64,000 nucleotides of DNA, taken from the NCBI GenBank assembly GCA_965178125.1, contig OZ237748.1, forward strand, positions 310,001-374,000, written 5' to 3'. The translations under genes and the position numbers were made by a program. A model generated the notes under the pieces. The model was not told the DNA's origin, ran no database searches, and saw only the letters and a program-made list of their open reading frames with translations. Of this stretch, positions 1-9,288 are shown piece after piece (within the stretch, counting starts at the first letter, position 1; every line of letters starts with the position of its first letter). The DNA is from Bilabrum cf. latius (lineage: Eukaryota; Bigyra: Bicosoecida; Bigyra; Bicosoecida).

Positions 1-1
1 G

Positions 2-88
2 GCCAGAGGACATTTTGACCCTATTTTGTGTGAATGGTGGCTAATCAATCCGATCGCAATAAATAAGATTTTTTCAAATATCACATAA
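2..88 (+). CDS. C-terminal end of a viral ORF cut by the window edge
   Basis: An open frame runs from base 2 to a TAA at 86-88, giving 28 residues including a Trp-Trp pair. It stops exactly where the first intergenic hairpin begins, which is where the other plus-strand viral genes of this element end. I do not recognise it. It could equally be non-coding, because only 28 codons are visible. Confidence 0.3.
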   Translation, partial: ARGHFDPILCEWWLINPIAINKIFSNIT

Positions 89-161
89 CTCAATACACCT
101 ACGCGCCCAGAATTGCGGAAATATATCTTAAATAGCTATAATATTACCGCAATTCTGGGGC
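88..161 (+). repeat. Intergenic hairpin repeat, copy 1
   Basis: The arms GCCCAGAATTGCGG and CCGCAATTCTGGGC are perfect inverted complements flanking an AT-rich loop that contains TATAATATTAC. It is the first of nine copies and lies 37 bp upstream of the gene at 199. Its position before plus-strand genes suggests a transcription control or replication-protein binding site. Confidence 0.8.
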
Positions 162-198
162 ATTAGACAAGACTTATTTTCTTGATAAATGTTATAGA

Positions 199-1125
199 AT
201 GGTAGAGATTCAAGAACCAGATATCTTTTATATTAACTCATAGGATACTATAACATCTATTGGTACTAATAGACCAGTATCAATACATGAACAGCGTCAA
301 GGTAATATCTTGACAAATTCACAAAACTACTTATTATCACTTGACCGATGGACTCTTAAATGTCGTATTCCTTTATTTGTAGCAAGTAAAGAAGTAAAGA
401 ATAGCGATAATTAGTCAATTTATAAGATGTCGTTTGTGAAGAAGAGTGATGGAACTACTTACACTCGTAATATTGTCTTAACCAAGTCGTTATATTATAG
501 TCTTAAGACCTTATCTAATGAATTTAATAATACTCTTAGTGATTTATGTGGAGATGCTAGTATTCCAACTGATAGTATAGTATTTGAATATCACGGTAAG
601 ACTAAAACTTTTAGTTTCACCCGTTTAGCGGCTTTTACAAGTGCGTGGACTTTAAGTTTTAACTTTCCTTTATTCTCTATATTTGAGACATTTGAATATG
701 ATGATGAAGGTAAAGACATTAAAAGTGATACTTATATAAATCTTTTAGATGGATACAATGAATAGAGTGCTTCTACCTTAGATTAGTTTCCTACTATGGA
801 GTATATTCAAATTATTAGTCCATCTCTTCCAATACTTCCAGAATTTACGCCATCATATAAAAGTACATCTAGTACAGAGATACAAAGTGAAAATATCTTA
901 AGTGATTTCAAGATAGACAATACAACAGGAACGAGTTTTATTAAAATAAACTTTAGTAGTGGAGGAAATCATAGATGGCAATAGTTCTATAGATCAGCAT
1001 TTAATAGTTATAGTATAGTACCGTATTTTAGAGATACTTTTGGAAACTTATACGAAATACCCTTTACTTTTGGACAAGGACTTAATATAAAAGCTCTATT
1101 TAAAAGTAAAAAGTTAATAACTTAA
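199..1125 (+). CDS. Probable minor capsid (penton-like) protein, 308 aa
   Basis: Under a code in which TAG is sense, one frame runs from ATG 199 to TAA 1123-1125, crossing TAG codons at 241, 412, 763, 784 and 982. Under the standard code it would be five fragments. The protein is rich in Ser, Thr, Asn and aromatic residues and lacks obvious membrane segments, which suits a beta-rich structural protein. It ends in a Gly-Gln-Gly-Leu stretch followed by a short Lys-rich tail, resembling the end of penton-type proteins of polinton-like viruses (family impression, not a verified match). It lies 42 bp before the larger capsid-type gene with no hairpin repeat between them, so the two are probably co-transcribed. 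The functional name is an inference from size, order and composition; the reading frame itself is well supported. Confidence 0.6.
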
Positions 1126-1167
1126 AGTAAAAAATAAATAAATATCTTTAGTCTTAATATATTTATA

Positions 1168-3054
1168 ATGTCTGATATGGATAATGTACCTGTAGCAGCA
1201 CAAAGCAAAGTCGTAGATGACGTCTCAGAACTACCAGTAACTCAAATAGCTGACGAAAAACTTAACTTTGTAGGTGATAGTCAAGCTATTACTTTAGGAA
1301 CTACCCTTGGATACTCTTCCAAGTTCCAAAACCACTATGAACCAGATGGTGGTAACTCTAGCGCAACTAATGCATTTAGAAGTAATTACACTTTCGTCGT
1401 GCCATCAAATCAAGGAATGACTGACAGTAATCCCCGTCTAAGAGTTTCATTCGACTTATACGTTTATGATAGTAAGAACAATGGAGCAGTAGCTCAAACT
1501 GATATCGTCAATAAGGTAGCCCCTTCTACATTTATGGTAAATTCAATGATCACAAGTTCCACAGTTAAAATGGGAGACTTATCTCGTAGTTCATCACCTT
1601 ATCAATTAGTCAATTTAATAGCTAGAAGTCTTGACCGTGCCACTCTAGCACAAATAAGTCCTGTCTTTTAGGCTGATAACACTTGGGAATTTAATACTGC
1701 CGCAAATGGTCTTGCTAAGTCTGTCCTTCAATGGGGTGTAAATGATGATAGTATTATGGAAGCTCGCGGTCCTGGTAAGAATTATCGCGCAACACTTGAA
1801 AAAGTGGATGCTAATACTCCAATACCTAATAACAATGTAACTCCAACTCAAGACTATATCAAATTACATATTGAAATCTCTGAAGCACTTCTTGCACGTC
1901 CTTTCCAATATATGATGGGTGGTAATGCTAGACCTTTTGTTGATCATCCACAATTAAATGTTAATTTACAAATGAGAAATAACTTAATTGATAAGATGTT
2001 TAATACTTCAAGTGATTGGAATGGAGACTATGCTTTTGCTTTATCCGATTGCTAGATCCATTTTGATGTCTTTACTTATAATACTCATCTTAACTTCTTG
2101 AAGAAAGTACCTAAACAAATATTCTACAACTCTGTTGACTTTGAACTACATGAAGAGCCTAAACTTGATAATCCTATCACTACTAAAGGTGTCCATACTT
2201 TTAATAATTATCAACTTTAGACTTGCCCTTCTTGGTTTGCTGTGTGCTTAGTTGATTCTCAATATGGAGAAGCTAGTGGGACACCTCATAGAACACTTGC
2301 CATTAACAATATTAAAGTACAACTTAGGTCTTAGGGTTCTATTTTAGGAGAATTAACACAAGACGATATCTTTAGACTTAGTGAAAGAAACGGGTCTAAC
2401 AGTGAATATGCCTCTTTTACTAACTTAGATGTAACTGTAGGAGGTGCTGCTAAAGTATACGGATCTAATGGCTGGCTCTTATTTAGACTTAGTGATTTAA
2501 ATACTCCTGAAACTATTCAAAGCAACAGTGCTGACCCTATTAGTATTCGTGTTCAAGTAGCCTATGACGAACCCCCAACCGCTGCTATGTCTAAAGGATA
2601 TAAAGCTCAATTATTCTGTGCCTATGACAAGATTATCGTGAATACTAGAGGTGCCGCTATTGAATGGCGTGAAGATAGTGCCTCTGTTGACCCTGAGAAA
2701 GTGGCTAAACCTTCTAATTATACATTTTCTAATATGAACTACTCTAAGAACGTATTAGGTGGAAGACGTCGTAAAGTGATGCAATTCTTTAAGAGAGCCT
2801 TTAACAAAGCTAAAGACTTAGGACGTAAAGTGGTAGACTTTGGAAAGAAAGCTAAAGCTAAATTTGATAAAGTGAAACCAGCTCTTCGTAAAGCAAGACA
2901 AGCAGTAAGTGAATACTTACCCGATGAAGTGAATGACTTAGCTGAACGTGTTGGAGCAGGTCTTTTAACTAGTGGTGGAAGTCTTTTGACCAGTGGAGGT
3001 AAGAAATTAACTAAGGCTCAACTTATGAAACTTAGAAAGTAGCTCAATATGTGA
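1168..3054 (+). CDS. Probable major capsid protein with basic C-terminal domain, 628 aa
   Basis: One frame runs from ATG 1168 to TGA 3052-3054 with in-frame TAG at 1669, 2053, 2218, 2332 and 3040. Residues 1-530 are Asn/Thr-rich with many short beta-like segments and no signal peptide, the size and composition expected of a jelly-roll capsid protein of a small DNA virus. At residues 528-532 a Val-Leu-Gly-Gly sequence is followed by an abrupt change to a strongly basic region (RRRK, then repeated Lys/Arg amphipathic helices) and two LLTSGG-type repeats near the end. That tail resembles the small basic core or membrane-active peptides of adenovirus-like capsids and may be released by a Gly-Gly-specific protease, though no protease gene is visible here. 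If TAG 3040 were a stop the protein would lose only 4 residues. Capsid assignment is by context and composition. Confidence 0.6.
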
Positions 3055-3106
3055 GTCGTAAATTATTAATTAATATTTAAAAGTTATAAATATTGACTAA
3101 ATTTAA

Positions 3107-3184
3107 AAACTCAATACGGGTACGCGCCCAGAATTGCGAAAATATATCTTGAATAGCTATAATATTACCGCAATTTGGGGCGGT
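3107..3184 (+). repeat. Intergenic hairpin repeat, copy 2
   Basis: Core CGCGCCCAGAATTGC with the pairing arm CCGCAATTTGGGGC on the far side of an AT-rich loop. It lies just after the capsid gene and about 60 bp before the gene at 3242. Confidence 0.8.
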
Positions 3185-3211
3185 CGTATTTTAAGACTAG
3201 TTTAAATATTA

Positions 3212-3240
3212 CGCCAAAAAATATCCACTATATATATAGT
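3212..3240 (+). promoter_or_regulatory. Shared viral promoter/5' leader (CGCCAAAAAATATCC + ACTATATATATAGT)
   Basis: The 29 bp before the ATG at 3242 are identical to the block before the ATG at 4290: CGCCAAAAAATATCC followed by the palindrome ACTATATATATAGT. Two unrelated coding sequences sharing this leader argues for a promoter or start-site element rather than a gene duplication. Confidence 0.65.
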
Positions 3241-3241
3241 T

Positions 3242-3664
3242 ATGGCAGCAGTATCACCGTGTGAAGACTTACTTTATATGGAGTATTCATTCTTATTCTT
3301 ACCACATAGAGAAGACCCAACACTTAAATCTCAAAAGGTTTACTTAGATGATGAATTTGAAGGAGACCCAGAAGAAATAGTAATAGATAAAGATTAGATA
3401 TAGGTAAATAATAGAGGTCATATAAAGACATATGTAAGTGAAGGAGGCTTTACAAAGTTAAAGGTAGGATAGATAATTGAAGAGATGGAGCAAGAGGTGC
3501 GTAATTAGAATGGTATTGATTATGATTGTATTTTTTATCATAAAGTTGAACACGACACGAGCACAGATATTTATAAAGTAGTATGGGGGTGGTATCCAGC
3601 AGACTTTCCAACAAATGGATGCGACCCTGCTATCTTGTATAAGAAACCCCCTAATATGGATTAA
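3242..3664 (+). CDS. Hypothetical viral protein, 140 aa
   Basis: The frame runs from ATG 3242 to TAA 3662-3664, with TAG codons at 3395, 3401, 3470 and 3506 read as sense. The start is fixed by the shared promoter block that ends one base upstream. The product is acidic in its first half and has a Trp-rich segment (VVWGWYP) near the end. No domain is recognised. A hairpin repeat lies on each side, so it looks like a self-contained transcription unit. Confidence 0.6.
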
Positions 3665-3670
3665 TTATTA

Positions 3671-3753
3671 AAAACTCAATACGGGTACGCGCCCAGAATT
3701 GCACAAATATATCTTAAATAGCTATAATATTACCGCAATTTCGGGCGGTCATA
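3671..3753 (+). repeat. Intergenic hairpin repeat, copy 3
   Basis: Same core as the other copies; the right arm is GCAATTTCGGGC. It separates the 140-aa gene from the tRNA-like segment. Confidence 0.8.
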
Positions 3754-4153
3754 TGTCTTAATAATAAAGTTATTAATATTAAGTCATATCTATGTAATAA
3801 AAAAAAAATTCTTTGAGCTAGTAATTATACCGATGGTTTGACTACTTGGCGAAGTCATTCGTAAGTCATTGTTGTAGCGGAGATGCGAATGTCAACCATG
3901 GACCGCTATCCCTATTAAGTCTTACGACTAAGTCTGCTACAACCACTTACGACTACTTCTACAGTATCCAAACTCCCTTCAAAGACTTGCAAGACGTGTG
4001 CTTTGTCATGAAAATGACTTACAGAACGACTTACGGCGATGTCAGTGGCGGGAATCGAACCCACGACCTTGACTTTGTGAAACAATCACGATATCACTAG
4101 ACCAAGACCACAACGCACCAAGAGGTAAAAAATATTATATTCAAATAAATTTA
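3754..4153. other. GC-richer island with a tRNA-like segment, no convincing protein gene
   Basis: Between hairpin copies 3 and 4 the base composition rises noticeably above the rest of the viral element. An 84-codon frame from a TTG at 3846 crosses the tRNA-like part and is probably fortuitous. Apart from a short inverted repeat (TAGCGG near 3,876 and CCGCTA near 3,902) and the tRNA-like segment, nothing is recognised. Confidence 0.4.
4040..4111 (-). pseudogene. tRNA-like sequence with intact A and B boxes
   Basis: On the minus strand TGGTCTAGTGA matches the Pol III A box and GGTTCGATTCC matches the B box exactly, at normal tRNA spacing. The T arm (GTGGG/CCCGC with a TTCGATT loop) is perfect. 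Normal numbering places CAC (valine) at the anticodon with T33 and A37. The acceptor, D and anticodon stems do not pair properly, so this is a decayed tRNA, a tRNA-derived promoter or a tRNA-like structure rather than a functional tRNA. Confidence 0.4.
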
Positions 4154-4237
4154 AAAATTCAATACACCTACGCGCCCAGAATTGCGGAAATATATCTTAA
4201 ATAGCTATAATATTACCGCAATTTCGGGCGGTCATAT
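4154..4237 (+). repeat. Intergenic hairpin repeat, copy 4
   Basis: Core CGCGCCCAGAATTGCGG paired with CCGCAATTTCGGGC. It lies about 55 bp before the ATG at 4290, the same layout as copy 2 before 3242. Confidence 0.8.
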
Positions 4238-4259
4238 CTTAAGACTAGTTTATTACTTT

Positions 4260-4288
4260 CGCCAAAAAATATCCACTATATATATAGT
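4260..4288 (+). promoter_or_regulatory. Shared viral promoter/5' leader, second copy
   Basis: Identical over 29 bp to the block at 3212-3240, ending one base before the start codon of the next gene. Confidence 0.65.
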
Positions 4289-4289
4289 A

Positions 4290-4640
4290 ATGTCAGATAA
4301 AGAAGATATCAAAATTGAACTATCTCAAAATTTTATAGATGAATGTCTTGTTAAAGGTGTAGGTGTCGATGATGTAGTCAGTAGTATAGGTAAAAGTATT
4401 GAGAATCACTTTGATAAATATGTATGGATGAAACCAAAAGACAAAGGTGATGGTTATCGTTAGAATGTCTTTAGTTTTAAATTCGACAATATTATCAAGA
4501 AACTCGAAAGTACATTGGAACAGTTAGAATATGAAGAGCAAGTGAAACACGTCTAGGAGCTGATGTATCGTGTTGAAAGAAGTGAATGTGAAAGGAAGAA
4601 GAGAGAAGAAAAAATTAAAAAGACAAAAAGAGACCACTAA
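4290..4640 (+). CDS. Hypothetical viral protein, 116 aa, charged C-terminal coiled coil
   Basis: The frame runs from ATG 4290 to TAA 4638-4640 with TAG at 4461 and 4554 read as sense. The shared promoter directly upstream decides this start rather than an earlier in-frame one. The first 55 residues are mixed and acidic. The last 50 are rich in Glu, Lys and Arg with heptad-like spacing and end in a Lys-rich tail. It converges on the minus-strand helicase gene, with 62 bp between their stop codons. No family recognised. Confidence 0.6.
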
Positions 4641-4702
4641 GTCATTTTATATAAGGTATGTATTATTAAGTCTTATTAAGTTTTTTATTAATAAGTCATA
4701 AT

Positions 4703-7501
4703 TTAATTTTGTTGTTCTAGTGGATCATTATCCTCATCAACAAATAAAGCGGGGTCTAAGTCAACCTCTATCTCTTCATCGGGTAATTGAACCTCTTCAT
4801 CATCAACAAATATATCTACTTCACGAGTCTTTTTCTTGTTAGACCAGATATATTCCATCTCATCAATAATATCCTAATTAAATTCTACATCATAGTTAAT
4901 TTTCTTTTTCTTACAAGTCATAAATATGTCTTTCCCAAACATTGATTTATATACTTTAAGTATTTCGTAATAAAGACCTTTATCAGTGGATAAGTCAACT
5001 TTACTTCTTCTTTGGCAGTCATACACTGTCCTATATTCATCTGTTAAGTCTTGGTCTAATACTTTCTTTTTGATATTATAATCAAGATTAGTTCTTTTAA
5101 GACCTAAAGTATCAATCATCTTATTAAGTAAGACTAATTTTCTAGAACTAGACTTAGCATTGATAATATCAAACTCGCCTTTATTAATTGCTTTCACAAG
5201 TAAGTGCTTATCATCTTGTCTAAAGAATTTATTGAAATTAAATAAATTAGATAACTTACCTTTATTAATAAAGTACTCTTTGTATTTGTCAATATCACCT
5301 TCATCTAAGTCTAAGTATTTATTGATCTTCTTGACATTAAGACAATTAATATCAAAATTTTCAAGTTGTTTTTCTTTAATGGTATCTTTGATTTCTTTAT
5401 CCTTACATCTGGTGATCTTAACAGATAAATCATAAGACACGTCATAACCGGTATCAATTAACTACTTGATCATATGTAATTTAGGGTTTGTCTTATAACA
5501 ATCTACCTTGTAAAGATAATTACGATATAGTTTTTTGAATATGATTTTAACTTTGCTCATTTCTTCTTCTACTTTGTCTTCTACTTCTACCTCGTTGAAG
5601 TCGGGATATGTATCACTGACAAATTTAACTAATTCTTCGTAGTCTTTTAAAGAGGTAGCCATAAAAGATTTAACTTGTGAAAGACTTTCATATGTGCTAG
5701 ATCGTCCTTTCTAGTAATCAAAAAATATAGTGATATGTGATGGGTTTCTACATCTGTTAAGCTATTGAACCATTTGGGGAGGTGTGATAGTATGACCTTT
5801 GAAATAACCAAAGACTGGTCTAGTCATAGTGCTATCTATCCCGTAAATGACTTTAGGTGAGAAGATAATGATATCAAACATATCCATATCATAGTCTTTG
5901 TCTTCGCTTTCTGCTGTAAGTATTAAGATTTTATTTAATTTCTTATCTTTCTCGTTATCTATAATTTTAAGACTAATTAACTCATTGATTATATCAGCTT
6001 TTGTCTTACTATCACTAGCAAGCATAAATTTCTTGTGTTTCATTAACTCATCTCTAAAAGTCTGTTCGTCATTAACAAATACAGTTTTGGTGCCCTTGAA
6101 CCTGTTTCTGTCATTCCTAATATATTGATAATCTAATTTTAATAATTCTAAGAAATATAGAGCATCTTGAGATAAGTCAGCATCTGCTACTATGAACTAC
6201 TTACAAGTGGTAAGAGCACGAATAAGAGTAATGAAACTCATTGGTCGCCTACCATATAAAGTCGTAGAACTTAAACAGTGTTCTAAGATACTATTAAACT
6301 CATCTAAAAAGACAATATAATCCTTAAAGTTATAATTGCTAAGACTAACAATACTTTCAGGAGTAATAACAATACTATCACCCTATTTGTATTTATGGTC
6401 TTGATAGAATTTAGTTGATTTTGGAAGACTACGCATCTATTGCTTACCTAATAAAATACGACTAACAACTGATAAAAAGCTGTCATCTACTCTATTAAAT
6501 AAATCATTAGCAGCAGTTGTCTTTCCAGAACCAGCCCCCGACTTAACGGCATAGTTGATACCTTTCTTAAAGAATTTAATATAACGACCTTTGTCGTCAG
6601 CAGTCAAATATCTACGGTCAATCTTCTAATTGACTTTCTTGACTACTTTATTCTTGAATATCTTGTATCGATAATATAGGCTAAGTCGTTTCTTTTCACT
6701 ATCTAACTAATTAAAGAACCATTCAACACATTGAAAAGTGGAATTTTCTAATAATCGAGTAAAAATTATCTTGTTCTTAGTCGACTAATAGCTTTCTACG
6801 TCTTGTTTGCTCCATTCATCAAATATATCATATACCTTATTACCATCTACTGGATTTAAGTATTTAGCGATATAACTTGTAGCTCTACAAACTAGATGCC
6901 AGTTATATGAATTAGAATAATACTCTTTACCTAATTGATATAAGTATTGTTTGTATTCTTCGGGTTTAATCATATAACGGTAGTCTTCAGCTGTAAGTTG
7001 TGGTGAATAGATATTTTGTAGTATGAACATCTTGACGTCAGTTGGTATTCTTTTCACGGATGTCTTTTGTATTAGTTCGTATTTCTTACCGTTGATAGAG
7101 CTAGGAGGACACATGATAAAGCTATCATTTGTGATCACATCTATATGTTCTTTTCTATTTACTGACCTCTTACTAAACTCTTCTTCATACTTAAAATACA
7201 AATGATATCCATTGGGAGACTTGACAGTGTAAGTATTCATCTCTTGAATAAACTTATCAACACTACCATATTCCGCAATAAACTTACCATTTTGAAATTC
7301 AGTTTTATTTTTCTCTTTTTCACAATCTAAGTCAAGGACAAAGAAACCTGCACGTCTTCCAGTTAGTAATCCAACATTAAGATTTGACTTTCTGGTGATA
7401 AGTTTAGTAGATTCCAAATTCTACCAAGACTTAATAAGTGGTTGTTTAGAGTTGTGAGCTATTGAGAAATAAACAGGGTTAGATATGGGTTCGGTCGTCA
7501 T
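4703..7501 (-). CDS. PrimPol + origin-binding-type SF2 helicase, 932 aa
   Basis: One frame runs from ATG 7501 to TAA 4705-4703, crossing many TAG codons including those at 7423, 6787, 5763, 5464 and 4876. Residues 1-210 form an archaeo-eukaryotic primase domain: VLDLD with D57 and D59, SPNGYHLYF with H100, and the third metal-binding Asp in IDV at D121. Residues from about 310 form a helicase of the herpes origin-binding-protein type: Walker A SGAGSGKTT around K327, Walker B FLDEFNS at D400/E401, a VADADLS motif, FSPKVIYGID, and the arginine motif NRCRN at R583/R585. The C-terminal 330 residues are Lys-rich and unrecognised, ending in an acidic tail. It should prime and unwind viral DNA during replication. 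A TAG lies just before the arginine motif (QMVQ then TAG), so a sense TAG is essential for an intact enzyme. The domain calls come from motifs only. Confidence 0.85.
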
Positions 7502-7531
7502 TCTAGTATATACTATACTAAAGATAATTTT

Positions 7532-7744
7532 TTAAGTCATTTTCTAGACGCACTATTTTGGCTTAAAGGATTGAGATGGATTTTCGCGCACAACTAGAGT
7601 ATTTTTAAATTTTTCAATTTCTGCTGGGGATTTCCCGATTAGTAAATAACTTATAGTCTCTTGAAACTCTATTGGTAAGTCTTGTAATTGATGTATTGGT
7701 TTATTGATAACTTGATTATTTGATTTGGTATCTATTAAATCCAT
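7532..7744 (-). CDS. Hypothetical viral protein, 70 aa
   Basis: ATG at 7744, TAA at 7534-7532, with TAG codons at 7555 and 7546 read as sense. It is a short, Gln/Lys-rich protein with the segment IEFQETISYLLIGKS in the middle. It lies 30 bp upstream of the primase-helicase start on the same strand, so the pair is probably co-expressed. No family recognised. Confidence 0.5.
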
Positions 7745-7776
7745 TATTAATAATACTATAATAATAGAATATATTT

Positions 7777-7986
7777 TTAAGTCTTATTTAATCCTTCTGT
7801 ATCTGGTTCATCCTTAACCTGTTTTCTCTTCTAATAGTACCCCTTCCATTTCTCTTGATTCTTTTGGTAATATTTCTATTTAGCTTTTTTAATAGCTTCT
7901 TTCTTTTTGGTCTCCTATTCCTTGAGTCTTTGATAATCTTCCATAATGTCTTGAACCTATTTTAATACATCTTTAATATCTGGCAT
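7777..7986 (-). CDS. Hypothetical Lys/Gln-rich viral protein, 69 aa
   Basis: This gene is visible only when TAG is sense. ATG at 7986, TAA at 7779-7777, with four TAG codons inside 69 residues. The product is almost entirely charged or polar (KKKEAIKKAK, KNQEKWKGYY) and predicted helical, so it may be a coiled coil or a nucleic-acid-binding peptide. It starts after an AT palindrome (TTACTATAGTA), as other genes in this element do, and is first in the minus-strand gene block. Confidence 0.5.
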
Positions 7987-8071
7987 TACTATAGTAATAT
8001 ACTAGATAAATCTTTAAGTTTTTAAAACTAGAAAATGACTTAAAATAAGTGGTATGAGTTAGTGAATATGT

Positions 8072-8155
8072 AAAATTGAATACGGGTGAGCGCCCAGAAT
8101 TGCAAACATAATTTTCTTGATACTTATATATTTCCGCAATTTGGGGCGGTCATAT
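8072..8155 (+). repeat. Hairpin repeat, copy 5
   Basis: Core GCGCCCAGAATTGC and right arm GCAATTTGGGGC. The loop differs from copies 1-4 (TATATATTTCC instead of TATAATATTAC). Confidence 0.75.
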
Positions 8156-8239
8156 CTGGAGATACAATTTGGGGCGGTCATATCTGGAGATACAATTTGG
8201 GGCGGTCATATCTGGAGATACAATTTGGGGCGGTCATAT
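8137..8239 (+). repeat. 28-bp tandem repeat grown from the hairpin's right arm
   Basis: The unit CAATTTGGGGCGGTCATATC plus TGGAGATA occurs three times in full (8137, 8165, 8193) and once in part (8221). Only the right arm of hairpin copy 5 is amplified, so one left arm faces four possible partners. Confidence 0.9.
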
Positions 8240-8369
8240 TTATTATTAGTTATTTTAAAATATCTCGTCAAGTGGTTAAGTCTTTTTGTGATATCCCGTT
8301 AAGTGGTCAATAAAATGAACGGTAAGTCAAAAAAATTAATCAAAATAAAGAAGTAGTTGATTATTAATT

Positions 8370-8453
8370 ATTGAAGACACCTAAGCGCCCAGAATTGCGG
8401 ACATAATTTCTAGAATACTTATATATTTCCGCAATTTCGGGCCGTCATTTCTG
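8370..8453 (+). repeat. Hairpin repeat, copy 6
   Basis: Core AGCGCCCAGAATTGCGG with right arm CCGCAATTTCGGGC. No gene of credible length follows it. Confidence 0.75.
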
Positions 8454-8538
8454 GACATTTAATATAGCACATACTAGAAATATCTTTATTACAAAATTAC
8501 ACCTCTATAAGATAACTATGTCAAAATTAACAAAATAT

Positions 8539-8619
8539 AAAACTCAATACACCTACGCGCCCAGAATTGCGACAATATATCTTAATATCCTAATATATTA
8601 CCGCAATTTCGGGCGCTAG
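8539..8619 (+). repeat. Hairpin repeat, copy 7
   Basis: Core ACGCGCCCAGAATTGCG with right arm CCGCAATTTCGGGC and a shorter loop. Confidence 0.75.
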
Positions 8620-8730
8620 TATTATACTATACCATATTTTATTATCCTATATTTTCCATTTAATCTAGTGATTAATCATTTCAAAGTAATACACTTGACA
8701 TAAACCAGTTCATTGAGTCATTTTAAAGTC

Positions 8731-8817
8731 ATCGTCAAAACATTTATCATTTTTAAGTTATCGTCAAAATATTTATCATTTTAAAGTCATCGTCAAAATA
8801 TTTATCATTTTTAGGTT
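8731..8817 (+). repeat. 29-bp AT-rich tandem repeat, three units
   Basis: Three head-to-tail copies start with ATCGTCAAAA and contain TTTATCATTTT, at 8731, 8760 and 8789. Iterated AT-rich units beside iterated hairpins fit a replication or regulatory region. Confidence 0.85.
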
Positions 8818-8894
8818 ATCCCGTTTTGTATTCCTTTATATCATATACTCAAACAAAGGACTTAAAACATATTTAAAGAATTATGAAAAATAAA

Positions 8895-8969
8895 AATCAA
8901 TACACCTACGCGCCCAGAATTGCGAAAATATATCTTGAATAGCTATAATATTACCGCAATTTCGGGCGA
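8895..8969 (+). repeat. Hairpin repeat, copy 8
   Basis: Core ACGCGCCCAGAATTGCG with right arm CCGCAATTTCGGGC and the TATAATATTAC loop form. Confidence 0.75.
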
Positions 8970-9288
8970 TAGATAAAAGAATGTATTTTTAAGGGGATAC
9001 CCTTATATTTGAAGTTTTGAAGAGATGACATATAAAAGACTTTATAAAGTGATTAATATCTCCTTCTAGTTATATTTAAATATTCAATTATTTAAGTATA
9101 GATTGACAAGTAATAAAAAAAGAGACAAATTAAGTTGATATATTAGTTTAGTTTTATTTATTAATTTAAATTTTTCATTGGAAGTATTAAAAAGACTTTA
9201 ATACTTCTGTCAATCTCTTTAAGTATTTATTTAGTTATTTTCTAAAGTGGTAAATGTCAATTGATACTTAAAACCAAATCATAATATA
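8970..9288. other. AT-rich gene-free stretch
   Basis: No frame of useful length exists even with TAG open; the best is 36 codons from ATG 9025. An imperfect inverted repeat around 9,160-9,200 (AAGTATTAAAAAGACTTTAA and the following AATACTTC) is the only structure noticed. Confidence 0.4.

Noticed and set aside
88-161. TAATATTAC, identical to the nonanucleotide of geminivirus and CRESS-DNA virus origins, inside the hairpin repeat
   Set aside because: It lies at the edge of the loop rather than at its apex, and copies 5, 6 and 9 have TATATATTTCC instead. No Rep-type endonuclease was found; the replication protein is a PrimPol-helicase.
199-3054. Reading the viral genes as decayed pseudogenes because of in-frame stops
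   Set aside because: Only TAG interrupts; no TAA, TGA or frameshift occurs within nine viral frames, which is not expected from decay.
3846-4100. An 84-codon plus-strand gene in the viral GC-richer island
   Set aside because: No ATG start near the beginning, no shared promoter, and it crosses the tRNA-like element.
8137-8239. CRISPR-like direct repeats
   Set aside because: The 28-bp units are contiguous with no spacers, so this is a simple tandem repeat, and no cas genes are present.
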